DNA of 64,000 bases from Streptosporangium sp. NBC_01495 (lineage in GTDB: Bacteria > Actinomycetota > Actinomycetes > Streptosporangiales > Streptosporangiaceae). Made by a program: the position numbers and the translations under genes. The stretch lies in contig NZ_CP109430.1 of assembly GCF_036250735.1 (NCBI RefSeq), positions 2,728,001 through 2,792,000 on the forward strand. Reading direction: 5' to 3'. The notes under the pieces were generated by a model. It made no database searches. It had not been told where the DNA came from and saw nothing but the letters and a program-made list of their open reading frames with translations. Below are positions 26,561 to 36,191 of this stretch, piece by piece (the first letter of the stretch is position 1; each line of letters begins with the position of its first letter).

Positions 26561-27703
26561 GTGAAGCTGGTGGTGCAGGTGAAGCTCCTGCCGACGCCCG
26601 AGCAGGCGACGGCACTGGAGGCGACCCTGCGCGCGGTCAACACGGCCGCCTGCCAGGTCTCCCGCCACGCCCACGAGCAGCGCACGTTTCGCAACTACGA
26701 CCTGCGCAAGCACACCTACACGCAGATCAAGGACGGGTACGGGCTGGCCGCCCAGGCCGCGCAGCACGTCATCAAGAAGGTCGCCGACGCCTACGCCACC
26801 CTGCACGCCAATATCCGAGCCGGGAACCTGGGCAAGGTGGGCTCTGCCCGCCGGGTACGGGCCGAATCCACGCCGATCGCCTTCCGCGCCGAAGCCGCCC
26901 AGCCGTTCGACGACCGCTGCCTGTCCTGGCAGATCGACGCGCGGACGGTGTCGATCTGGTCGGTGGCCGGGAGGCTGAAGAACCTGAGGTTCACCGCGTC
27001 CGCCGAACAGCTCAAGACCCTGTCGGCACACCGCAAGGGCGAGTCCGATCTGGCCTACCGGGACGGCATGTGGTTCCTGATCGCGACCTGCGACCTGCCC
27101 GACCCCCGCGTCAAGGACCCGGACGCCTTCCTGGGGGTGGATCTGGGCATCGTCAACATCGCCACCACCAGCGACGGAGCCCGTCATTGCGGCAGGGCTC
27201 TGAACGCGGTCAGGCACCGCCGGCGCGAGCTACGCCGCCGCTTGCAGGCCAAGCGCACCAAGTCCGCCAAGCGGTTGCTCAAGCAGCGCCGCCGCAAAGA
27301 AGCACGGTTCGCCGCCAACACCAATCATGTCATCGCCAAGCAGATCGTGACCGAGGCAGAACGCACCGGCTCCGGCATCGCCCTGGAAGACCTCCAGGGC
27401 ATCCGGGACCGGGTACGGCTTCGCAAGCCCCAGCGGGTCACGCTGCATTCCTGGAGCTTCCACCAGCTAGGTGGCTTCCTCGGCTACAAGGCGGCCCGGG
27501 CCGGGGTCGCTGTCATCTACGTCGATCCGGCTTTCACCTCCCAGCAGTGCTCGTCGTGTGGGCATGTGGACCGCAAGAACCGGATCGATCAAGCCTCTTT
27601 CTCGTGTACGTCGTGCGGCTTCGCTGAGCACGCGGACGTCAACGCAGCCCGCAACATCGCCGCACGCGGTGAGACGGGCTGGGCAGTGAGTCACGCTGCC
27701 TGA
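26561..27703 (+). CDS. tnpB: IS605-family TnpB RNA-guided nuclease
   Basis: 380 residues from GTG at 26561 (ATG at 26534 or 26543 possible). The RuvC-like site is complete: Asp in FLGVDLGIVNIATTSDG, Glu in GIALEDLQGIRDR, Asp in HADVNAARNIA. The zinc ribbon is CSSCGHVDRKN and CTSCGFAEHAD. TnpB proteins cut DNA guided by an omega-RNA made from the right end of the element. Length and motifs suggest an active enzyme although the partner tnpA is broken. It lies inside a merR pseudogene, and its right end follows directly. Confidence 0.9.
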   Translation: MKLVVQVKLLPTPEQATALEATLRAVNTAACQVSRHAHEQRTFRNYDLRKHTYTQIKDGYGLAAQAAQHVIKKVADAYATLHANIRAGNLGKVGSARRVRAESTPIAFRAEAAQPFDDRCLSWQIDARTVSIWSVAGRLKNLRFTASAEQLKTLSAHRKGESDLAYRDGMWFLIATCDLPDPRVKDPDAFLGVDLGIVNIATTSDGARHCGRALNAVRHRRRELRRRLQAKRTKSAKRLLKQRRRKEARFAANTNHVIAKQIVTEAERTGSGIALEDLQGIRDRVRLRKPQRVTLHSWSFHQLGGFLGYKAARAGVAVIYVDPAFTSQQCSSCGHVDRKNRIDQASFSCTSCGFAEHADVNAARNIAARGETGWAVSHAA

Positions 27704-27774
27704 CGCGGACCGGACCGTCGAAGCCATCGACGGCGAGGAGCTGCAAGCTCGGTCGTTTACGGCCGAGAAGCTGA
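27704..27774 (+). ncRNA. Putative IS605 right end and omega-RNA 3' scaffold
   Basis: After the tnpB stop, CTCGGTCG (27748-27755) and CGGCCGAG (27760-27767) form an 8-bp stem (one G-T pair) with a TTTA loop, followed by AAGCTGAC ending at 27774. This is the terminal hairpin pattern of IS605-type right ends. The merR coding sequence resumes at 27775, marking the boundary. The omega-RNA guide would begin with the flanking bases GGCATCGCGCATGTAC. Confidence 0.5.
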
Positions 27775-28460
27775 CGGCATCGCGCATGTACTGGTCGAAG
27801 AGCCCGTACAGCTCCTTGTCGAGGAGATCGGCGCCCCCGTTCCGGCCGGTGAACTCGACGACGATCGTCCCGACCTGATCCGTGAAGTCGTCGACGAGGC
27901 GGTCGACGACCGCCGGACCCGCGTCCGCGTCCAGCCGGTCGAAGCGCCGGGCGAGCCCTGTCACCACCTCGACGGTGCCGGGTGCGGCGATGTACTCGTA
28001 GAACCCGGCGAGGTGTTCGATGCCGGCCTCGCCGACGAGATGCGCGAGAAGAACGGACCGCTCCCGGTCGATCCTGTTCATCGCCGGTGAGGTGCCCGAC
28101 AGGGCGAAGGCCTCGAAGAACCGCGCGAGTTCCGGGGGCACATCGGGGAGGGTGCGGTGCCGGCGAATGATCCCCAGCATCGTCTTCTGCCTGGTGAGGC
28201 GGGCGATCTGAGTGTCGAGCTCGTTCTCGAGGTCGCTCAGCAGATCGTGGTGGTCCTCCTCCGAGCCGAGGAGGCCCGCCACCTTGTCGAGGGGGATCCC
28301 GAGCGCGGCCAGCCGTTTGACGCCCAGCAACCTGACCAGGTCGTGGATCGTGTAGCGCCGGTATCCGCTCGGGTCGCGCCCGGGCTCGGGCAGGACGCCG
28401 ATCCGGTGGTAGTGGCGCAGCGTACGGACCGTCACGTCCGCGAGTGACGCCAGCTCGCTA
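27775..28460 (-). pseudogene. MerR-family regulator, broken at both ends
   Basis: The frame encodes ELASLADVTVRTLRHYHRIG, then DPSGYRRYTIHDLVRLLGVK, a typical MerR winged helix, followed by a TipA-like effector region with RSVLLAHLVGEAGIEHL. The first few codons are missing: an in-frame TGA lies three codons before the HTH. The C-terminus is cut after LFDQYMRDA by the IS605-like right end, after which the frame reads into the element. GTG at 28435 could start a protein lacking helix 1. It is unlikely to be functional. Confidence 0.75.
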
Positions 28461-28550
28461 CTCCGTCAACGGGAGAGCCACCACGGCGATCGAGTTTCCC
28501 AGCAACGACAGGGCGTACGAGGCGAGGTAGATCAGGGGAACGGGCTTCAT
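28458..28550 (-). pseudogene. First 30 codons of an MFS transporter gene
   Basis: ATG at 28550 begins MKPVPLIYLASYALSLLGNS, then IAVVALPLTE and a TAG. This is the first transmembrane helix of an MFS protein, cut off where the merR remnant begins. A deletion must have joined codon ~29 of the transporter to about codon 6 of merR. Upstream, TTGCCC near 28590 and an ACCTTACGT motif near 28571 may be the old MerR-type promoter. Confidence 0.55.
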
Positions 28551-28746
28551 GCCCCCAGTGGAAACCATGACCTTACGTCGGGGGCAAGCGCCGGAGCCGG
28601 GGCGGGTTCGGGCGACCGGGGGCCGCGCGGGCGGGCCGCACCGGTGACGTGAGGCCCGGATCGGGTTTCCGGCGAGCGGTACGTCTCGTCATCGCCGTCG
28701 TGTCGGCCGGGCTCGCGGAGGCGAGGGCGATCGCCGAAGCGCCACC

Positions 28747-28844
28747 GGCCGTGGAGTGCCGGGGGAGCGTCAGCCGTCGGCCGTGGAGTGCCGGGGGGAG
28801 CGTCAGCCGTCGGCCGTGGAGTGCTGGAGGGAGCGTCAGCCGCC
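28747..28844. repeat. 33-bp tandem repeat overlapping a stop codon
   Basis: Three copies (28747-28778, 28779-28811, 28812-28844), each GGCCGTGGAGTGC(C/T)GG then GAGCGTCAGCCG. The third copy contains the stop codon of the solute-binding gene (28836), so the copies duplicate its 3' end. Confidence 0.7.
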
Positions 28845-30290
28845 GGCCAGCGCCTTTCTCAGCTTGGGGGCGAGGCCGGCCGTGAACGTCTTCGCGTCCT
28901 CGCAGCCCTTCCGCCCGAGCGACCAGCAGCCGAGCAACTCGTGGACCTCCGTGCGGAAGACCCGGCTGAACTCGCTGTAGTACGGGGAGGGTGGGCGGGC
29001 CCTGGCCTGCGTCAGCGCGCGCAGCAGCGTGTCGGGCCGTACGCCCTCGGACTCCGGTTCGGCGGTGGGGGAGGGGGCGGATCCGGGCTTGGACCCGGAC
29101 GTGGGCTTGGGCGAGGTCGCCGCGGGTGCCGGGCCGCCGCAGCCGGTTCCCGCCTCCGTGTAGAGGGCGGAGACCCTGGCCGGGGCGAACCCGCCGCAGT
29201 GGTAGAGCAGCCCGGCCGCCTTTCCGCCGGTCAGCGCCGCCACCAGCCGCTGCGCGACGTCGCGCCGGGGGGTGTGCCTGGAGACGGCGAGGTACTGGCC
29301 GCCGAGGACTCCCTGCCAGGGCAGTGGCGCCGCGCGGAAGGCGATCCCGCCCGACCTCCGTTCCCCGGAGAGCACCTCGTGGGCGTAGGGCCAGTGCCGC
29401 AGGAACAGCGCGTGCCTCTCGCGGAAGGCGGTCAGTGACTCCGCCTCCGTGCTGCCGAGGGTCTCCCCGGAGATCACGCCCGCCCTCACCGTCTCGATGA
29501 GCCGTCCGACGGCCTCCACGCTCTCCTTCCGGGTGATCACCACGTGGCCGTCCGGGTCGACCACGTCCCCGCCGTTGGCCCAGATAGCCTCCAGGGCGTT
29601 GACCGTGAGCCCCTCGTAGGAGGCGAACTGCCCGGCGAGCCCGAGGGCGGTGGGGTCGGGCCCGGCGCGGCGTGCCTTCGCGAGGCCGGTCATGTCCTGC
29701 CAGCCCGCCGGTACCCGCAGGTCGTCGCGGTAGTAGAGCAGTCCCACGTCGGTGTTGAACGGCACCGCGTACTGGACGCCGTTCCAGGCGCCCGCGGACC
29801 AGATCTGGGAGAGGAAGTCGTTGGTCCCGCCGTGCGCGGCGCTGTCGATCGGGCGCAGGTAGCCCTCCTCGGCGAACTCGGGGATCCACTGGATGTCGAG
29901 GTTGTACACGTCGTAGTGCCCCGTCTTCGCCTGGGCGGCCGAGATCATCGCGCTGCGCTGCTCGTCCGCGACCGAGGAGATCGCCACGAAGCACGCCCGG
30001 GGCCTGCCCTTGACGCCGTTCCAGACGGCTTCGAGCGCCCGCTCGCGGGCACCTCCCGAGACGTCGGCGCCGCTGGCGATGCGCAGGACGCAGTCGTCCC
30101 TGGGCGGTCCGGGGGGCGGCGTGGGCGCGGCGCTCGCCGCCAGGGAGGGGAGGCAGGCCAGCAGCAGGAGGAGAAGGAGCACCCCGTGGCCGACCGGCTC
30201 CGCCCCGGAGGGCGTGCCCCGCCCGCCCGTCCCACCTGACGTGGACGGCGAAGGTGGCGAGGAGGGTGTGGACGGCGAGGGGCGGCTCAT
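28836..30290 (-). CDS. Extracellular solute-binding protein
   Basis: 484 residues. A Ser/Pro-rich N-terminal 30 residues precede a strong hydrophobic segment (VGHGVLLLLLLLACLPSLAA), a signal or anchor. The mature domain resembles family 1 ABC solute-binding proteins: YDVYNLDIQWIPEFAEEGYL, VQYAVPFNTDVGLLYYRDDL, and LEAIWANGGDVVDPDGHVV. Near residue 400 there is a Pro/Ser linker (SPKPTSGSKPGSAPS), followed by a Cys-containing C-terminal helix pair. No ABC permease is nearby. Its ATG overlaps the stop of the VWA gene by 4 bp, so the two are coupled and probably act together at the cell surface. Confidence 0.8.
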   Translation of the reverse strand: MSRPSPSTPSSPPSPSTSGGTGGRGTPSGAEPVGHGVLLLLLLLACLPSLAASAAPTPPPGPPRDDCVLRIASGADVSGGARERALEAVWNGVKGRPRACFVAISSVADEQRSAMISAAQAKTGHYDVYNLDIQWIPEFAEEGYLRPIDSAAHGGTNDFLSQIWSAGAWNGVQYAVPFNTDVGLLYYRDDLRVPAGWQDMTGLAKARRAGPDPTALGLAGQFASYEGLTVNALEAIWANGGDVVDPDGHVVITRKESVEAVGRLIETVRAGVISGETLGSTEAESLTAFRERHALFLRHWPYAHEVLSGERRSGGIAFRAAPLPWQGVLGGQYLAVSRHTPRRDVAQRLVAALTGGKAAGLLYHCGGFAPARVSALYTEAGTGCGGPAPAATSPKPTSGSKPGSAPSPTAEPESEGVRPDTLLRALTQARARPPSPYYSEFSRVFRTEVHELLGCWSLGRKGCEDAKTFTAGLAPKLRKALAGG

Positions 30291-32296
30291 TCGGTGATCG
30301 TCCGGAGTTCGGTGAACGCGTCGTCCAGCTTCTGGTCGGGGTCGGTGCTCGCGTCGTAGCAGGACAGCAGGCCCTCGTCCCGGAGCCGCGGCAGCGGGGA
30401 CGTGTCGCAGCCGTGCAGGTCGAAGGAGAGCATCAGCAGGCGGACACCGCCGTGTCCCCTGATGTCCTCGCCGGTCAGCCCCCTCGGGTTCCCGCCGTCG
30501 GTGAGCACGAGCACGGCCTTTCGCTCCGCCGGGTCACCCGTCCTTTCCATCTGGTCGAGCGCCTTCGCGATGATGGGGCGCATCGGGGGATCGGGGCGCG
30601 AACCGCCCCGGTAGGCGTTCTGGACGTCGGTGAGCCTGCCGGTGAGGGCCTTTCCCTCGTCGCCGACGGGCGCGAGGGGAACGGCGTGGTCGTCATCGGG
30701 GAAGAACGTCATGATTCCGGTGGTCCGCTCACCGCGCTTGGACGTGACGGCGAGCTGGGCCACCTGGATCGCCGCCTCCAGCCGTGACCTGCCGTCGTTC
30801 ACCTTGTTGCGCGCCATCGAGCCGGAGACGTCGACCACGACGAGGACGTGGTCGGCGAGGGGGGTCGCCAGCTTGTACAGCAGCTTGGGGATGTCCGGCT
30901 TCCAGTTCGCCGCCACCGGCGCGTCACTCCTCAGCCGGTGCGCCTTCACCGGCAGCCTCTCTACGTTCAGACGGCCCTCGGCGTCACGGAATCCGTAGCG
31001 GGGGAGGGCCTCCCGCAGGAAGTCGCAGAACTCCTCGACCGTCCGTTCGACGGCCGGGGGCCGTCTCAGATCCGGCCACCGCTTGGAGACGCACGCGTAC
31101 CGCATGGCGTGGCCGCCCCTCGGGTAGACGACGGCCAGTTCTGACGGCCTCTCCCCGGCGTTCCGCAGTGTGGCGCTCGGCGACGGCCACCCGCCGCCCG
31201 CACCGGGGACGGCGCAGCCGCCCGACGCGGGAAGCGCGGGGTCGGCGCCCGACAGCGCGACGGTGAGCTCGTAGAACTGCTGCTCGGTCATGACCATCGC
31301 GGACGTGTCGAGGGAGCTCGCGTACCGGCACATCACGTCGCGGACGGTGTCGCCCGGCCGCACCTTCCTGGACAGCCCCTCCGAGGGGCCGGGGGCGGCG
31401 GCCGTGGCCATCAGGCCGACGTTGGAGGCCAGCGGATGGGTGCGCACGACCTGCTGCCGGGCGCCGGGCCTGCCGCGCAGCAGGTCGGCCCAGTCGCGGT
31501 CTCCGGGGTTCCGGCTGGCCTCGGTGAGCTCCTCGGCGAGATCCTCCGGCGCGGCGATGACCAGCGGCGAGGTCGCGACGACCGTCCGCTCGCCGAACGC
31601 CGGCACGCCGTTCGTGCCCCTGTCCATGTAGTCGATCTCCTGGAGGGAGTCGGCGATCCACCCGTCCGGCCGGGCGCCCGGGGGTTTCCCCGCCGGCCGC
31701 TCCGCCGCCCGCCCGGTGGCCGGCTGGACGGGGAACGTCCAGTCGGCCAGCCGGTCTCGCACCTCGCCGGCGCGCAGCCCGCTGACGTTGATGTTCATCT
31801 GCCGGCAGCCCCACCAGTCGACCTTCCCGGCCATGAACTCCCCGGCCGCCCGCTGGATGGCCGGGGAGGTCTCGGCGGACGCCAGGAGCGTGATCTCGTC
31901 GGGGATCTGGCAGGTGACCCACGGCTCGTCCTTGGGAACGACGGCCAGGGCGGCGACGACGGTGATCAGGACGCCGGTGGAGAGAAGCCACCAGACGTCC
32001 TGGCGCACCCACTGGGAGAACACCCCGAGAACCCCGTACAGGCGTTCCGGAACCGCGCGGCGCAGCCAGGCGGTGCTCTTCAGCAGGTGGCCGGGGAAGA
32101 TGGTCAGTGCCGTGAGCGCGAGAATCCCGAGAACCAGGGCCACTTTCGAGACCGTGGAAATGGAGAGGGCGAGAAGCACGAGCAGCGTCTGGACGAGGGC
32201 ATTGGAGAAACCCGTCACCATCTGCCAGGCGCGTTCCGTCGAGCCGGTGGTGTCCGCGGAAGGCGGGGTCTTCACGGTCTTCTCGCTGTTCACCAT
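30287..32296 (-). CDS. Membrane-anchored substrate-binding and VWA domain protein
   Basis: 669 residues. Two N-terminal TM helices (about 33-68 and 102-120) are followed by an extracellular region like a periplasmic binding protein (residues 125-450, with ITLLASAETSPAIQRAAGEF), then a VWA domain at 475-665. The MIDAS motif is VLVVVDVSGSMARN, with the distal VLTDGGN. Such proteins probably bind a ligand or partner in a metal-dependent way at the membrane. It is the first gene of a two-gene operon. A GGAGA site lies about 9-11 nt before ATG. Confidence 0.8.
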   Translation of the reverse strand: MVNSEKTVKTPPSADTTGSTERAWQMVTGFSNALVQTLLVLLALSISTVSKVALVLGILALTALTIFPGHLLKSTAWLRRAVPERLYGVLGVFSQWVRQDVWWLLSTGVLITVVAALAVVPKDEPWVTCQIPDEITLLASAETSPAIQRAAGEFMAGKVDWWGCRQMNINVSGLRAGEVRDRLADWTFPVQPATGRAAERPAGKPPGARPDGWIADSLQEIDYMDRGTNGVPAFGERTVVATSPLVIAAPEDLAEELTEASRNPGDRDWADLLRGRPGARQQVVRTHPLASNVGLMATAAAPGPSEGLSRKVRPGDTVRDVMCRYASSLDTSAMVMTEQQFYELTVALSGADPALPASGGCAVPGAGGGWPSPSATLRNAGERPSELAVVYPRGGHAMRYACVSKRWPDLRRPPAVERTVEEFCDFLREALPRYGFRDAEGRLNVERLPVKAHRLRSDAPVAANWKPDIPKLLYKLATPLADHVLVVVDVSGSMARNKVNDGRSRLEAAIQVAQLAVTSKRGERTTGIMTFFPDDDHAVPLAPVGDEGKALTGRLTDVQNAYRGGSRPDPPMRPIIAKALDQMERTGDPAERKAVLVLTDGGNPRGLTGEDIRGHGGVRLLMLSFDLHGCDTSPLPRLRDEGLLSCYDASTDPDQKLDDAFTELRTITE

Positions 32297-33008
32297 CTGT
32301 CAGTTGTCTCCGCCGGTGGTTTCCCGAGACCTCGCGTTCACCCTACGTCGGATCATCACCACCGAGAGAGGGTTTCTGTGATCTACGGGACGGGGATTCA
32401 CCACCGGGGTGTTTACGGTCGGCCGCATTTACGGACAGGAGGGCGACCAGGACATTCGGGGTGGCGCTTTACGTCCGCATTGTGAACTTCGGCGGAATGA
32501 GGGCCCGGTTCCCACGGGGATGGGCGCGCCGGTCGTGCGCCGGTCCGCCGGTCCTCGCCGGGGTCGCCGCCGGGCCGCGTCCGGGGGTGTGATCCGCGCG
32601 TCCGGTGCCCGGATCCGCGCTGGAACCGCCGCGGGCTCGCAGGTCGTCCGGCCTTTCGGCGGCGTTCTCACGGTGGTGGCGGAGGTTCCTCGATCGCCCA
32701 TGTCTTGCTTGTCCGACGTTGATTGACAAATGTCGTCCAATGGCGCGGTGACGCGATCGGTAATCGGACGGCTTCTCGCCGGGCGCTGCCGGTGTGTGAA
32801 TCGCGTGGCGCGTTTTCGATCGTTTCTCCGACGCTTTCCGGTCGTGCTCCCGCCGGTTTTCCGCGGTACTTCCGATGAACGCCGGTCGATCACTCTCCCC
32901 ACGACCCGCCCGTACCCCTGTCACCGCGTCCGGGGCGTTCTCCGGAAGGGAAGAGGTGTTCTCCGGAAGGGGACGGCTCGGTAAGGGGGACGCGACGGCG
33001 GCCACGAG
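32297..33008. other. Divergent intergenic region with direct repeats
   Basis: About 710 bp between the VWA gene (minus) and the aminotransferase (plus). No credible gene. Two 14-bp direct repeats, GTTCTCCGGAAGGG at 32937-32950 and 32958-32971, start 21 bp apart (two helical turns), each with the palindromic core TCCGGA. They lie 38-72 bp before the aminotransferase start and may bind a regulator. Confidence 0.5.
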
Positions 33009-34226
<1,218 letters not shown>

Positions 34227-34333
34227 TCGGGCATCCTGGAGGTGACGCGACTGGCGGCAAGAGGATGGCATCAACCATCGGGGAGCTCGTCGTGGGAGTC
34301 GACCGCCTGGGCGCCCACGCCGAGAGGACGCGC

Positions 34334-35257
34334 ATGCCCCAGCCCGCATCGAACGGTCCCGAGCCCGAGAGCGCGCCGTCGGCCCGGCTGCTTCCCGGCG
34401 GCCCGGTCGCGGAAAGCATTCTCGCCGACGTGGCCACCCGGGTGGCCGCCCTGACCGGCAGGGGGATCACCCCGAGCCTGGCGACGGTCCTGGTCGGTGA
34501 CGACGACGCCAGCGCCGGATACATCCGCATCAAGCAGCGGCAGGCCGCCGAGCTCGGTTTCGCCTCCCCGCACGAGCACCTGCCCGCGAGCGCCACCCAG
34601 GCGGACCTGCACGCGGTCATCACCGCCTTCAACGAGGACCCGGCGGTGCACGGGCTGCTCGTGCAGCACCCCGTCCCCAGGCACCTCGACTACGACCGGG
34701 CCCTGCAGGTCATGGATCCGGACAAGGACGTCGACGGCATGCACCCGCTCAACATCGGGCGGCTGGCACTGGAGCTCCCGGGCCCGCTGCCGTGCACGCC
34801 CGCCGGGATCGAGGCGCTGCTCGCGTACTACGACATCCCGGTGGCGGGCCGGGAGGTGGTCGTCCTCGGGCGCGGGGCCACGCTCGGCCGTCCCCTGTCG
34901 ATCCTCCTCGCGCAGAAGCGCCCGACGGCGAACGCCGCCGTCACCGTCGTGCACACCGGGGTGAGCGACTGGCCCCGCTACACGCGGCGCGCCGACGTCC
35001 TGGTCGCCGCCGCGGGCGTGCCGGGGATCGTCCAGCCCGAGCACGTCAAGCCCGGCGCCGTCGTCATCGGCGGCGGGGTGCGTTACGAGGGCAGGCGCCT
35101 GCTGCCCGACGTCGACGAGTCCTGCGCCCGGGTGGCCGGGGCCATCACCCCCAGGGTCGGCGGGGTCGGGCCCACCACGGTCGCGATGCTGTTCCGCAAC
35201 GCGATCACGGCGGCCGAGCGCGCCACGGGTTCCCCCGGGGAGGGCGGTGCCCGGTAG
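34334..35257 (+). CDS. folD: Methylenetetrahydrofolate dehydrogenase/cyclohydrolase
   Basis: 307 residues from ATG at 34334, chosen because GAGAGG at 34322-34327 has 6-nt spacing and because the protein then starts near the family N-terminus; ATG at 34265 would add 23 residues. The catalytic Tyr/Lys motif is GYIRIKQRQAAELG; the folate site is HPVPRHLDY, DKDVDGMHPLNIG and PCTPAGIEALL; the NADP region is VVLGRGATLGRPLSILL, where the usual Ser-x-x-Val is altered. It ends TPRVGGVGPTTVAMLFRN. It is a cytosolic one-carbon metabolism enzyme. Confidence 0.85.
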   Translation: MPQPASNGPEPESAPSARLLPGGPVAESILADVATRVAALTGRGITPSLATVLVGDDDASAGYIRIKQRQAAELGFASPHEHLPASATQADLHAVITAFNEDPAVHGLLVQHPVPRHLDYDRALQVMDPDKDVDGMHPLNIGRLALELPGPLPCTPAGIEALLAYYDIPVAGREVVVLGRGATLGRPLSILLAQKRPTANAAVTVVHTGVSDWPRYTRRADVLVAAAGVPGIVQPEHVKPGAVVIGGGVRYEGRRLLPDVDESCARVAGAITPRVGGVGPTTVAMLFRNAITAAERATGSPGEGGAR

Positions 35258-35484
35258 CCGCCCGGTGGCCGCTCTGAGGACGCGCCCGCCTCGCGAAACG
35301 CCGGTCGCCGTGTCGCCGCCCCGGAATCGATCTCTCTACGTGTACCTTCTGCTGCGGAGAGTGATCGACGGGCGTGCCCGCGGGGGCGGTACGCACGGTG
35401 CGGAGCGGGTGGGGCGGGCGGGTTCCTCCCGATGACGCGCGTCGCTCTCCATCGCCGTGATTCGCAGGAAGGAGAGCATCGACG

Positions 35485-35988
35485 ATGCGACGGGGATTCA
35501 GGGTGCTGGCGTCGGCGGCGGCGGTCGCGCTCGGTTGCGCGGGGTTCGTTCCGGGCGCGGCGACCGCCTCCGGCTCGGACTCCGCCGCGTGGGGGCCCAT
35601 CCGCAGCCACCAGAACTGGCGGTGCCTGGACGCCGACCTCGGCACCATCGGCCCGAACGGGACCAAGGTGCAGCTGTGGGGCTGCAACGGCTGGGCCAAC
35701 CAGTCGTGGAGCTACGACGTGTCCAGTCACACGATCCACAGCAAGGAGAACGGCCGCTGTCTGGACGCCGATCTCGGGACCATCAACGCGAACGGGACCA
35801 AGGTGCAGCTCTGGGACTGCAACGGCTGGGCCAACCAGAAATGGATCTACGACGCGACGAGCCGCACGATCTACAGCATGTACAACGGGCGCTGCCTGGA
35901 CGCGGACCTGGGGACCATCGGCTCGAACGGGACCAAGGTGCAGCTGTGGAACTGCAACGGCTGGGCCAACCAGAAGTGGACGCTCTGA
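35485..35988 (+). CDS. Secreted ricin-type beta-trefoil lectin-like protein
   Basis: 167 residues: a 29-residue signal peptide (MRRGFRVLASAAAVALGCAG) and three consecutive repeats of about 43 residues, each with CLDADLGTI, NGTKVQLW and a QxW-type NQ(S/K)W. One beta-trefoil therefore makes up the whole mature protein, and there is no catalytic domain. The repeats are nearly identical at protein and DNA level. It probably binds glycans outside the cell. AAGGAGAG lies 8 nt before ATG. It ends 200 bp before a convergent MFS gene, separated by a strong hairpin. Confidence 0.9.
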   Translation: MRRGFRVLASAAAVALGCAGFVPGAATASGSDSAAWGPIRSHQNWRCLDADLGTIGPNGTKVQLWGCNGWANQSWSYDVSSHTIHSKENGRCLDADLGTINANGTKVQLWDCNGWANQKWIYDATSRTIYSMYNGRCLDADLGTIGSNGTKVQLWNCNGWANQKWTL

Positions 35989-36143
35989 CGGCCGCCCGCG
36001 GGCGGCGGTACGGGCCGTACCCGCCGGTTCCCCGCGCCGGGGCCTGACCTCGGGCGGGGAAGGGGGGCGGCTCCCGTGGCGCCGCCACGAGGGGCCGCCC
36101 CCGCCCGGGGGAGGGCCGGCTCGCGCGAGGCGGGCGTGAGAGG

Positions 36144-36179
36144 GCCCGGGGCCGGCCGGAGAGCGGACCGGCCCCGGGC
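36144..36179. terminator. Bidirectional hairpin terminator
   Basis: Perfect 12-bp arms (GCCCGGGGCCGG at 36144-36155 and its complement at 36168-36179) with a 12-nt loop, placed between the convergent ricin-like and MFS genes. Confidence 0.7.
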
Positions 36180-36191
36180 GGCGCGGGGGTG

